Shown: piece by piece, positions 1 to 6,418 of the stretch | How the letters are laid out: every line of letters starts with the position of its first letter | Position numbering within the stretch: the first letter of the stretch is position 1 | NCBI GenBank assembly: GCA_018241985.1 | Contig: JAFECV010000006.1 | Location: forward strand, 1-15,056 | Direction: 5' to 3' | DNA: 15,056 nt | Source: Pseudomonadota bacterium | GTDB lineage: Bacteria > Pseudomonadota > Gammaproteobacteria > Burkholderiales > Burkholderiaceae_C | Notes under the pieces: model-generated | Database searches by the model: none | The model's input: the letters and a program-made list of their open reading frames with translations, nothing else | What the model was told of the DNA's origin: nothing | Program-made: the position numbers and the translations under genes

Positions 1-708
1 GTGGTCCTGCACGTCGCGGAAGTACGGCCGCACCTCGTCGCGGATCTCCTCGGGGTGCAGCCGCACGAGCTGGCCCAGGATGTCCTGCAGCGGCGTCGTC
101 GCGAGCTTGAGCGTCAGCAGTTCGCGCTGCATGTCATAGAGGCGCCGCGTCACGTCGCGGTTGGAAGCGTCGCCGAACACGTCCTGCTCCAGCTCCTGCA
201 GTTCCTGCCGGAACCCCTGCACGATCGGCAGGTAGTTGTCGACAATGAAGTCCAGGATCGAGTAGAGCGCGTAGCTCGGCCCGTACGCGAGGTGCTCGGG
301 CGTCTGCTCGCAGCTTCGGCGCGCGGGGGCGTACGAGCGCGAGGCGCCATGGCGCACCGACAGCAGGTAGCGTTTGCCGATGAAGAGATGGGTTTCGCCG
401 AACGCGATGCTGCCATTGCTCATCTGCGCGGTCTGCGCGACGACGAACAGCGAGTCGCCGTAGGCCTCGATCTTCGGGCGCTGGTGCGCGTTGTGCGCAT
501 CCTCGACCGCGAGTTCGTGCAGCCCGAATTCGGCCTGGAGTTTTTCCAGCAGCGGCTCGTCGGGTTCGACCAGGCCGACCCAGATGAAGCCGTCCGGCTG
601 GGCCAGGAAGTCGCTGATTTCGTCGAGCGCGATGTCGCGGACCTTGCGGCCGTCGCCGCCGTAGGCGGCGCAGTTGGCAACCATCGTATGTTGAGCAGCA
701 TCATCCAT
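1..708 (-). CDS. corA: Magnesium/cobalt transporter CorA, N-terminal part (3' end off window)
   Basis: Inner-membrane Mg2+ (Co2+/Ni2+) channel of the CorA family. The visible 236 residues form the cytoplasmic domain. Near residues 42-47 is FIWVGL, then EFGLHELAVEDAHNAHQRPK (about 61-80), a strongly conserved CorA block, then FVVAQTAQ, and from about residue 150 the long stalk helix (YALYSILDFIVDNYLPIV, then QELQELEQDVFGD). The two C-terminal membrane helices and the GMN pore motif lie beyond base 1, so completeness cannot be judged. The reading frame is open from 708 to base 1. Start: ATG at 708, or ATG at 684, which gives MVANCAAY and matches the usual family N-terminus better; neither has a clear Shine-Dalgarno. 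It diverges from the alcohol dehydrogenase gene. Family identity is sure from motifs; ion specificity is inferred. Confidence 0.93.
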   Translation of the reverse strand, partial: MDDAAQHTMVANCAAYGGDGRKVRDIALDEISDFLAQPDGFIWVGLVEPDEPLLEKLQAEFGLHELAVEDAHNAHQRPKIEAYGDSLFVVAQTAQMSNGSIAFGETHLFIGKRYLLSVRHGASRSYAPARRSCEQTPEHLAYGPSYALYSILDFIVDNYLPIVQGFRQELQELEQDVFGDASNRDVTRRLYDMQRELLTLKLATTPLQDILGQLVRLHPEEIRDEVRPYFRDVQDH

Positions 709-722
709 GGGCGAGAAATGGC

Positions 723-751
723 TTGAATCGGCAGCGCGCGGGGCAGATACT
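723..751 (+). promoter_or_regulatory. Candidate sigma70 promoter for the alcohol dehydrogenase gene
   Basis: TTGAAT (723-728), a 17-base spacer and GATACT (746-751) lie in the 153-base divergent interval. Each hexamer matches consensus at four of six positions and the spacer is ideal. It would give a leader of roughly 100 bases before the ATG at 862. Purely sequence-based; no operator was recognised, and no promoter for the opposite corA gene was found. Confidence 0.35.
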
Positions 752-861
752 GCCTTGTACCATCGTTCCGTCCTGCAAGACGGGGCACGACGGTGCGAAG
801 GGCGCCGTCGCTGCGTCCGCCCTCGCACGCATCCTCCACATTTCCGAACAAGGAGTCCCAC

Positions 862-1890
862 ATGAAAGCTGTCCGTTATGTACAGGCCGGGCAACCGCCG
901 GAAGTCGTCGACCTGCCGACGCCGACGCCCGCTCCCGGCGAGGTCCTGCTGCGCGTCGCCGGTGCGGGCGTCTGCCATTCGGACCTGCACGTGCTCGACC
1001 ATCCGCTCTTTCCCGGTCCGTTCACGCTGGGGCACGAGAACGCGGGCCACGTCGCGGCGCTGGGCGACGGCGTGACCGGCTGGAAGGAAGGCGATGCGGT
1101 GGCGGTGTACGGGCCGTGGGGATGCGGCCGCTGCCACACCTGCCAGACCTCGGCCGAGAACTACTGCGAGCAGCATGCGAGCCTGCCGTCGCTTGGCGGC
1201 GGGCTCGGCTCCGACGGCGGCATGGCCGAGTACATGATCGTGCCGTCGCCGCGCCTGCTGGTGCCGCTGGGCCGGCTCGACCCGGCCGCCGCGGCGCCGC
1301 TCAGCGATGCGGCGCTGACGCCCTACCACGCGATCAAGGCCGCGCTGCGCTGGCTGACGCCGGGCGCGGACGTGGTCGTGATCGGCATCGGCGGCCTGGG
1401 CCACATGGCGGTGCAGATCCTCAAGGCGCTGACGCCGGCCCGGCTGATCGCGGGCGACATCGACGATGAAAAGCTCGCCCATGCGCGTGCGCTGGGGGCG
1501 GACCACACCGTCAACACCCGCGATTCGAAGCGCGCCGTCGAAGAGATCCGCGGCCTCGTCGGCGCCCGCGGCGCGGCGGTGGCGCTGGACTTCGTCGGCG
1601 CCCAGCCGACCATCGACCTGTGCGCGCGCATCGTCGGCCGCGCGAGCCGGCTCACGATCGTCGGCCTGGGCGGCGGCACGCTGAACTACGCGGCGAACAA
1701 GCCGCCGTACGGCTGCGAGGTCAGCGTGCCGTACTGGGGTTCGCGCACGGAGCTGATGGAAGTCATCGCGCTGGCCGAGGCCGGCCGCATCAAGGCGGAC
1801 GTCGAGACCTTCCCGCTGGAGCAGGCGGTCGATGTCTACCAGCGCCTGCGCGAGGGCCGCATCCACGGCCGCGCCGTGCTCGTTCCCTGA
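862..1890 (+). CDS. Zinc-dependent secondary alcohol dehydrogenase (ADH-A-like MDR family)
   Basis: Medium-chain dehydrogenase/reductase, 342 aa, predicted cytoplasmic, oxidising alcohols (probably secondary) with NAD(P)+ or reducing ketones. Visible: GVCHSDLH with catalytic-zinc ligand C38; LGHEN with H58 and E59; the structural-zinc set C88, C91, C94 and C102 in CGRCHTC...YC; and the Rossmann motif GIGGLG at 175-180. The third catalytic zinc ligand is D149 in LSDAALTPYH, where classic ADHs have Cys. That Asp, the GPWGCGRC block and VPYWGSRTELMEV closely recall Rhodococcus ruber ADH-A. Start: ATG 862 has AGGAG (851-855) six bases upstream; the frame extends upstream to 793 but that stretch has no family similarity. 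It stands alone, converging on kch. Physiological substrate unknown. Confidence 0.93.
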   Translation: MKAVRYVQAGQPPEVVDLPTPTPAPGEVLLRVAGAGVCHSDLHVLDHPLFPGPFTLGHENAGHVAALGDGVTGWKEGDAVAVYGPWGCGRCHTCQTSAENYCEQHASLPSLGGGLGSDGGMAEYMIVPSPRLLVPLGRLDPAAAAPLSDAALTPYHAIKAALRWLTPGADVVVIGIGGLGHMAVQILKALTPARLIAGDIDDEKLAHARALGADHTVNTRDSKRAVEEIRGLVGARGAAVALDFVGAQPTIDLCARIVGRASRLTIVGLGGGTLNYAANKPPYGCEVSVPYWGSRTELMEVIALAEAGRIKADVETFPLEQAVDVYQRLREGRIHGRAVLVP

Positions 1891-1914
1891 CGCACCGCGA
1901 GCGACGCCTCCACA

Positions 1915-1933
1915 GGCCGGCGCAGGGCCAGCC
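1915..1933 (-). terminator. Weak hairpin between convergent adh and kch ends
   Basis: Seven-base arms (1915-1921 and 1927-1933) with a five-base loop. On the minus strand the central pair is a G-T wobble, so the stem is better in the kch transcript, whose stop codon it follows by two bases; on the plus strand it has one C-A mismatch. There is no T-tract on either strand, so it may not act as an intrinsic terminator. It is the only stem-loop seen in the 45-base convergent gap. Confidence 0.22.
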
Positions 1934-1935
1934 GT

Positions 1936-3186
1936 TCAGCCCTCCGGCTTCGGCTCTGGTCCCGGCACTGGTCGGTCGGCCGCCGCGCCGACGGGCTGCT
2001 GGAACACGCGCTTCAACACGAAGTCGGCGGTGACCTGCTCGCCGCTCAGCAGCATCGCGGCCAGCTCGCCGCCGAGGATCTGCGGCGCGATCACCACGTC
2101 GGGCTGCACCAGCTTGACGCGGCCGAGGTGATGCGCGTCGTTCACCGCCGCGACGGTGCGCGCCTTGCCGGCGAGCTCGCGCACCGCGAGCACGACGAAC
2201 GCGTTCTCCGAATCGTCGTCGAGCATCGCCAGCACCGCCTGCGCGCGGTCGGCACCGGCCTTGCGCAGCACGTCGGCGTCGCTCGGGTCGCCGAACACCG
2301 CGTCCACGCTCTCGGGCAGGCCGGATTCCGGCTCCTGGCGCAGCAGCCGCGTCACCGGCAGGCCGCGGCGCGCGAGCTCGCGCCAGGTGTTGAGCGCGAG
2401 CGGCGTGTTGCCGATCACGACGAAATGGTTTTCTCGTTTCATGCTGCCGCCCTTCCGGTTCACGATGCGCTGCAGGCTGCGGGTGACCATCGGCGCGATC
2501 ACCGCGGTCAGCGAGGTTGCGAACACCGCGACGCCGAGCACGATGATCGACACCGCGAACAGTTTCGCCTCCGAGGTCTGCGGAATGATGTCGCCGTAGC
2601 CGACCGTGCTCATCGTGACCATCGCGTAGTACAGCGCCGTGACGAGGTCGGTCACCGGCGGCTTGAATTCCGCGCCGAGGTAGAACGTGCCGAAGGTGGC
2701 GTACACGATCAGCATCGCCACCGAGGTCAGCGCGAACAGCGTGCTGGCGGTGACGCTGGTGCGGTCGAACCGGCGCCAGGCGAACGCGAGCAGCGCCAGC
2801 ATCAGCACGAAGTAGCCGATCAACAGGTGCGCATGGCGGTGCTGCCCGAACAGCATGCTGACCGCCGCGGTCGCGGCCAGCAGCAGCGCCATCGCCCAGG
2901 CCAGGCGCGAGCGCAGCAGCAGACCGAACGCCATGATCACCATGCCCAGGCCGATCAGCAGCGGCGGAAGCAGCGCGGGATACAAGCCCTGGCCGCCGTT
3001 CAGAAGCTGATCGACGATCTGGCGCCAATGCCGGCCGAGATCGACCTGCAGCAGCCAGAAGCCGCCGAGCCCCAGCAGGATCGCCAGCGGCACCTGCGGG
3101 AACCAGTGCCGCCCGCCGATGCGCTCGTGCAGCAGCTGCAGCCTGTTGCGCAGGATCTGGGGCGGGCTGGGCGGATCGAACGGCAT
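1936..3186 (-). CDS. kch: Potassium channel with RCK domain, E. coli Kch-type
   Basis: Inner-membrane K+ channel subunit, 416 aa (E. coli Kch is 417). The N-terminal half has about six hydrophobic segments (near residues 31-47, 68-90, 95-113, 120-136, 147-170 and 205-230). The selectivity filter TVGYGD is at 194-199, preceded by ALYYAMVTMS pore-helix sequence. An RCK domain follows from about 250 (HFVVIGN...LALNTW, then FGDPSDADVLRKAGADRAQAVLAMLDDDSENAFVVL in the middle, and PDVVIAPQILGGELAAMLLSGE near 350-375), aligning along its length with Kch. The Rossmann glycine motif is degenerate, as in Kch, so nucleotide control is doubtful. The last roughly 20 residues are Pro-rich. The start at 3186 lacks a good Shine-Dalgarno. 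M249 is a likely second start (separate entry). Single gene; role probably in membrane potential or K+ homeostasis. Confidence 0.92.
   Translation of the reverse strand: MPFDPPSPPQILRNRLQLLHERIGGRHWFPQVPLAILLGLGGFWLLQVDLGRHWRQIVDQLLNGGQGLYPALLPPLLIGLGMVIMAFGLLLRSRLAWAMALLLAATAAVSMLFGQHRHAHLLIGYFVLMLALLAFAWRRFDRTSVTASTLFALTSVAMLIVYATFGTFYLGAEFKPPVTDLVTALYYAMVTMSTVGYGDIIPQTSEAKLFAVSIIVLGVAVFATSLTAVIAPMVTRSLQRIVNRKGGSMKRENHFVVIGNTPLALNTWRELARRGLPVTRLLRQEPESGLPESVDAVFGDPSDADVLRKAGADRAQAVLAMLDDDSENAFVVLAVRELAGKARTVAAVNDAHHLGRVKLVQPDVVIAPQILGGELAAMLLSGEQVTADFVLKRVFQQPVGAAADRPVPGPEPKPEG
2440..2456 (-). promoter_or_regulatory. Internal ribosome-binding site and start for a separate RCK subunit of kch
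   Basis: Inside kch, on the minus strand, GGAAGG (complement of 2451-2456) sits eight bases before an in-frame ATG (2442-2440, M249), exactly between the last membrane helix and the RCK domain. Translation from here gives a soluble RCK polypeptide of 168 residues starting MKRENHF. From memory, E. coli Kch (around Met240, MHRKDHF) and archaeal MthK have an internal start at the equivalent place, producing free RCK subunits. The annotated full-length start has a poorer Shine-Dalgarno than this one. Confidence 0.6.
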
Positions 3187-3375
3187 GGATGGGAGGGGCC
3201 AAGTTTACAGTTCGTTGCTGGCCTCCTGCCCACTCACCGCCCGTTTACCTTTACCTGCTTGCACGCTGCGGTGGTGCGGAGGATGATGATCCACGCAAGC
3301 CGGAACGGCGTGGTTCGCGCCTCTACGCTCAAGCCCGCCCCGTCTCCAGCATGCAACGCCTTCGGGGAGTTTTGC

Positions 3376-4113
3376 ATGGCCAAGCATTTCGTCTTCGATC
3401 CGCACCGCCGCAAGCTGCTGCTGGCGGGTGGCGCCGCCGGTCTGGCCGCGGCGCTCATCCCGCGGCATGCGGCCGGCGCCGACAAGATCCCGATCGGCGT
3501 GGTCGGTTCCGGCCATATCGGCGGCACGGTCGGCAGCCTCTGGGTCGAGGCGGGGCATCCGGTGCTGTTCTCGTCCCGCCATCCGGAGGAGCTCGGCGAT
3601 CTGGTGCGGCGGCTCGGGCCGCTGGCGCGCGCCGGCACGGTGGCGCAGGCGATCGCGTTCGGCGACGCGCTGCTGGTCGCCGTGCCGTACAAGGCACTGC
3701 CGGAGCTCGGCCGCGACTACGCCGCGGCGCTGCGCGGCAAGATCGTGCTCGACGCGTGCAATGCGGCAGCTGCGCGCGACGGCGCCATTGCCGACGAAGT
3801 CGAGCAGAACGGCATCGGCGTCACCTCGCAGAAATACCTGGCCGGCACAAGGCTCGTGCGCGCGTTCAACACGATGTCGTACATGATCCTGGCGCGCGAG
3901 GCGAATCGGCCCGAACCGCGGATGGCGATCCCGATCGCCGGCGACGACGCGGATGCCGTATCCATGGCAGCGCAACTGGTGCGCGACGCCGGATTCGATC
4001 CGGTCGTGGTCGGAAAGCTGGCCGATGCGCGGCGCTTCCAGCGCGGCGGGCCGGGCTACGGCCAGTCGGTCAGCGCCGCCGAGCTGCGGCGCACGCTGTC
4101 GCTGCCGCCATGA
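3376..4113 (+). CDS. NAD(P)-binding F420-reductase-like oxidoreductase with Tat signal
   Basis: A 245-aa protein of the NADPH-dependent F420 reductase/STEAP-like group (COG2085 type). Residues 1-35 look like a Tat signal: twin arginines R11-R12 (HRRKLLL), an Ala/Gly/Leu-rich stretch and AGA before D36. The dinucleotide fold starts IGVVGSGHIGG (GxGxxG at 44-49), with SSRHPEE (66-72) where the second strand would meet the NADP phosphate, VAVPYKALPE (101-110), and AFNTM (163-167), a family hallmark. The start ATG 3376 follows GGGGAG (3364-3369) by six bases. Its stop overlaps the next start (ATGA at 4110). Beta-proteobacteria generally lack F420, so the true electron partner is unknown; export would place an NADP-binding protein in the periplasm, known for glucose-fructose oxidoreductase. 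The upstream gap 3187-3375 holds no recognisable gene. Confidence 0.82.
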   Translation: MAKHFVFDPHRRKLLLAGGAAGLAAALIPRHAAGADKIPIGVVGSGHIGGTVGSLWVEAGHPVLFSSRHPEELGDLVRRLGPLARAGTVAQAIAFGDALLVAVPYKALPELGRDYAAALRGKIVLDACNAAAARDGAIADEVEQNGIGVTSQKYLAGTRLVRAFNTMSYMILAREANRPEPRMAIPIAGDDADAVSMAAQLVRDAGFDPVVVGKLADARRFQRGGPGYGQSVSAAELRRTLSLPP

Positions 4114-5426
4114 CGGTGCCCCTGCAGCGGCTGCAGCGGATCGTTCCGGCCACGCCCGAGGAGCGCGCCGCCGCCCTGTGGTCGTTCGCCTACTTCTTCG
4201 CGCTGCTCGCGGGCTACTACGTGCTGCGTCCGCTGCGCGACCGCATGGGCATCGCTGGCGGCGTGCGCGCGCTGCCGTGGATGTTCACCGCGACCTTCGT
4301 CACGCTGCTGGTCGCGCAGCCGCTGTACGGCGCGCTGGTCGCGCGGCTGTCGCGCGCGCGCTTCATCCCCATCGTCTACCACTTCTTCGCGGCCAACCTC
4401 GCGCTGTTCTGGCTGCTGCTGACGCTCGGCATCGCGCCGGTCGTCGTGGCGCGCGTGTTCTTCGTCTGGGTCAGCGTGTTCAACCTGTTCGCGGTCGCGG
4501 TGTTCTGGTCGTTCATGGCCGACCTGTTCACGAGCGAGCAGGGCAAGCGGCTGTTCGGCTTCATCGGCGCCGGCGGCACCGCCGGCGGCCTGCTCGGGCC
4601 GGTGATCACGATCGCGCTGTCGGTGCGGCTCGGCCCGGCGAACCTGCTGTTCGTCGCGATCGTGTTTCTCGAACTGTCAGTGTTCTGCGTCTACAAGCTC
4701 GAACGCGGCAGCGCGGCCGGGCCGCAGTCCGCCGGCACGAGCGAAGGCGATGCCGAACGTACGGCCCGCATCGGCGGCAGCGCGTTCGCCGCGCTGCCGG
4801 AGCTGCTCCGATCGCCCTACCTGCTCGGCGTCGGCGCCTGGGTCAGCCTGCTGTCGTTCGGCGCGACGATGCTCTACTTCATGCAGGCCCATCTGGTGGC
4901 CGCACAGGTGCACGGTGCCGGCGCGCAGACGCGGATCTTCGCGAGCATCGACCTCGCGGTCGGGCTGCTGACGCTGGCCACGCAGGTGTTCGCCACCGGC
5001 CGGCTGCTCGAGCGCTTCGGCACCGGCGTCGCGGCGGCCGCGCTGCCGGCGGTGTACCTCGCGGGCTTCGCGGTGCTGGCGGCGGCGCCGGTGCTGGGCG
5101 TGGTGCTGGTGCTGCAGGTGGTGCAGCGCTGGATGAACTTCGCGGTCGCGAACCCGGCGCGGCAGGTGTTCTTCACGGTCATGGCGCGCGAGGAGAAGTA
5201 CAAGGCGAAGAACCTGATCGACGTGGTGATCTACCGCGGCTCGGACGCGCTGTACGGCTGGGTCTACGACAGCCTGCAGGCGCTCGGGCTCAAGCTCGGC
5301 GCGATCGCGCTCTTCGCGCTCCCGGTCGCGACCGCATGGCTGTTGCTGTCGAGCGCGCTCGGCCGCATGCAGGAGCGGCGCGCGGCGACGCGCCCGCCGC
5401 GAGTGCTTCAGGGAGACCGATCGTGA
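4110..5426 (+). CDS. MFS-type transporter, Npt / ATP:ADP-translocase-like family
   Basis: Multi-pass inner-membrane protein, 438 aa, about 10-12 hydrophobic segments. It opens with SFAYFFALLAGYYVLRPLRDRM (motif RPLRD at 40-44), typical of the bacterial branch annotated as Npt1/Npt2 nucleotide transporter or AAA-family ATP:ADP antiporter. FWSFMADLFTSEQGKRLFGFIGAGGTAGG lies around 132-160, a hydrophilic central loop at about 198-225, and the characteristic block EEKYKAKNLIDVVIYRGSDALYGW near 361-384. It is shorter than true obligate-parasite ATP/ADP translocases (about 500 aa), and the free-living members have no proven substrate that I know of. ATGA overlap with the gene before and GTGA overlap with the gene after imply translational coupling; it has no Shine-Dalgarno of its own. 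Nucleotide transport is a family-based guess. Confidence 0.8.
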   Translation: MTVPLQRLQRIVPATPEERAAALWSFAYFFALLAGYYVLRPLRDRMGIAGGVRALPWMFTATFVTLLVAQPLYGALVARLSRARFIPIVYHFFAANLALFWLLLTLGIAPVVVARVFFVWVSVFNLFAVAVFWSFMADLFTSEQGKRLFGFIGAGGTAGGLLGPVITIALSVRLGPANLLFVAIVFLELSVFCVYKLERGSAAGPQSAGTSEGDAERTARIGGSAFAALPELLRSPYLLGVGAWVSLLSFGATMLYFMQAHLVAAQVHGAGAQTRIFASIDLAVGLLTLATQVFATGRLLERFGTGVAAAALPAVYLAGFAVLAAAPVLGVVLVLQVVQRWMNFAVANPARQVFFTVMAREEKYKAKNLIDVVIYRGSDALYGWVYDSLQALGLKLGAIALFALPVATAWLLLSSALGRMQERRAATRPPRVLQGDRS

Positions 5427-6361
5427 ACCACTCGACTCCGATGCACGGCCCGACGCACGACGTCACTCAGGGCCTGACGCGCCGCGGCTTTGCGACGCTC
5501 GCCGCGGCAGCATTGCTGCCTGCGGCGCAGGCGCAGGCCGATGACGCGAGCGCGCCAATCACCCGGCCGATCCCGAGCAGCGGCGAGCGGCTGCCGGCGG
5601 TCGGGCTCGGCACGGCACGCGTGTTCGACACCGACGACGCGCAGACCCGCCGCGCCGCGACCGAGGTGCTGCGAACGCTGACCGGGCACGGCGGCAGGCT
5701 GGTCGACACCGCGTCGTCATACGGCGATGCGGAGCGCGTGCTCGGGCAGGCGCTGGCCGCCACCGGCCTGCACGCCAAGGTGTTCCTCGCCACCAAGCTC
5801 GAAGCGCCGGACGCGTCGGAACTCGATCGATCTTTGAAACGGCTGGGCGTGCCCCGGGTCGACCTGCTGCAACTGCACAACGTGCGCGATCCGCGGCAGT
5901 CGCTCGCGCAGTTCAAGGCGTGGAAGGCGCAGGGCCGCTGCCGCTACATCGGCATCACGTCCACCTACCACGGCGACTTCGCCGCGCTCGAAGCGGTGCT
6001 CGGCCGCGAGAAGCCGGACTTCGTGCAGGTCGACTATTCGCTCGACAACCACGATGCGCAGCAACGCGTCCTGGCGCGCGCGGCGGACGTCGGCGCCGGC
6101 GTGCTGACCGCGCTGCCGTTCGGGCGCGGGCGACTGTTCCGCGCGGTGCGCGGGCGCAACATTCCGGACTGGGCGCAGGGCTTCGCCGCGAGCTGGGCGC
6201 AGTTCTTCCTGAAATACCTGATCGGCGACGAGCGGGTCACAGCCGTGATTCCGGGTACCTCGGACGCCGCGCACATGGCCGACAACCTCGGCGCGATGCG
6301 CGGCGCGCTGCCCGACGCGGCCGAGCGGCGGCGGATGGTCGCGTACATCGAGAGCCTCTGA
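5423..6361 (+). CDS. Aldo/keto reductase with Tat signal
   Basis: A 312-aa aldo/keto reductase (AKR superfamily, TIM barrel), NAD(P)H-dependent carbonyl reductase. The AKR tetrad is complete: D95 and Y100 in LVDTASSYG, K125 in LATKLE, H152 in LLQLHNV. Later landmarks are YIGITSTYHGD (175-185), VQVDYSLDNHDAQQ (201-214) and VIPGTSDAAHMADN (275-288), the cofactor-phosphate region. Before the barrel is a Tat-like leader: LTRRGFATLAAAALLPAAQA with twin arginines R20-R21, and AQA sites before D40. The GTG start at 5423 overlaps the previous stop (GTGA) and follows GGGAG (5411-5415) by seven bases; an ATG at 5441 is a weaker alternative that keeps the signal. Last gene of the operon, followed by a terminator. 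Substrate unknown. Confidence 0.88.
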   Translation: MNHSTPMHGPTHDVTQGLTRRGFATLAAAALLPAAQAQADDASAPITRPIPSSGERLPAVGLGTARVFDTDDAQTRRAATEVLRTLTGHGGRLVDTASSYGDAERVLGQALAATGLHAKVFLATKLEAPDASELDRSLKRLGVPRVDLLQLHNVRDPRQSLAQFKAWKAQGRCRYIGITSTYHGDFAALEAVLGREKPDFVQVDYSLDNHDAQQRVLARAADVGAGVLTALPFGRGRLFRAVRGRNIPDWAQGFAASWAQFFLKYLIGDERVTAVIPGTSDAAHMADNLGAMRGALPDAAERRRMVAYIESL

Positions 6362-6371
6362 TGCCGGCGGC

Positions 6372-6400
6372 AAAAAAAAGCCACCTCGCGGTGGCTTTTT
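6372..6400. terminator. Bidirectional intrinsic terminator
   Basis: Stem GCCACC (6380-6385), loop TCGC, GGTGGC (6390-6395), flanked by eight A (6372-6379) on one side and five T (6396-6400) on the other. The A/T tracts extend the pairing to an 11-bp stem. It lies 10 bases after the aldo/keto reductase stop and 18 bases beyond the stop of the converging binding-protein gene, and would end transcription from both sides. Confidence 0.93.
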
Positions 6401-6418
6401 CCGGAGCGGTCCGCCCGA

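Noticed and set aside
1..726. A plus-strand open frame at the left edge
   Set aside because: It is the antisense of corA, whose conserved residues read cleanly on the minus strand.
793..861. An upstream extension of the alcohol dehydrogenase reading frame
   Set aside because: The extension has no family similarity, while ATG 862 has a well-spaced AGGAG and gives the MKAVRY start usual for the family.
2128..4113. A 661-codon plus-strand frame that begins antisense to kch
   Set aside because: The real gene in it starts at 3376 with a Shine-Dalgarno; the upstream part mirrors kch codons and has shadow composition (His/Arg/Gln/Glu-rich).
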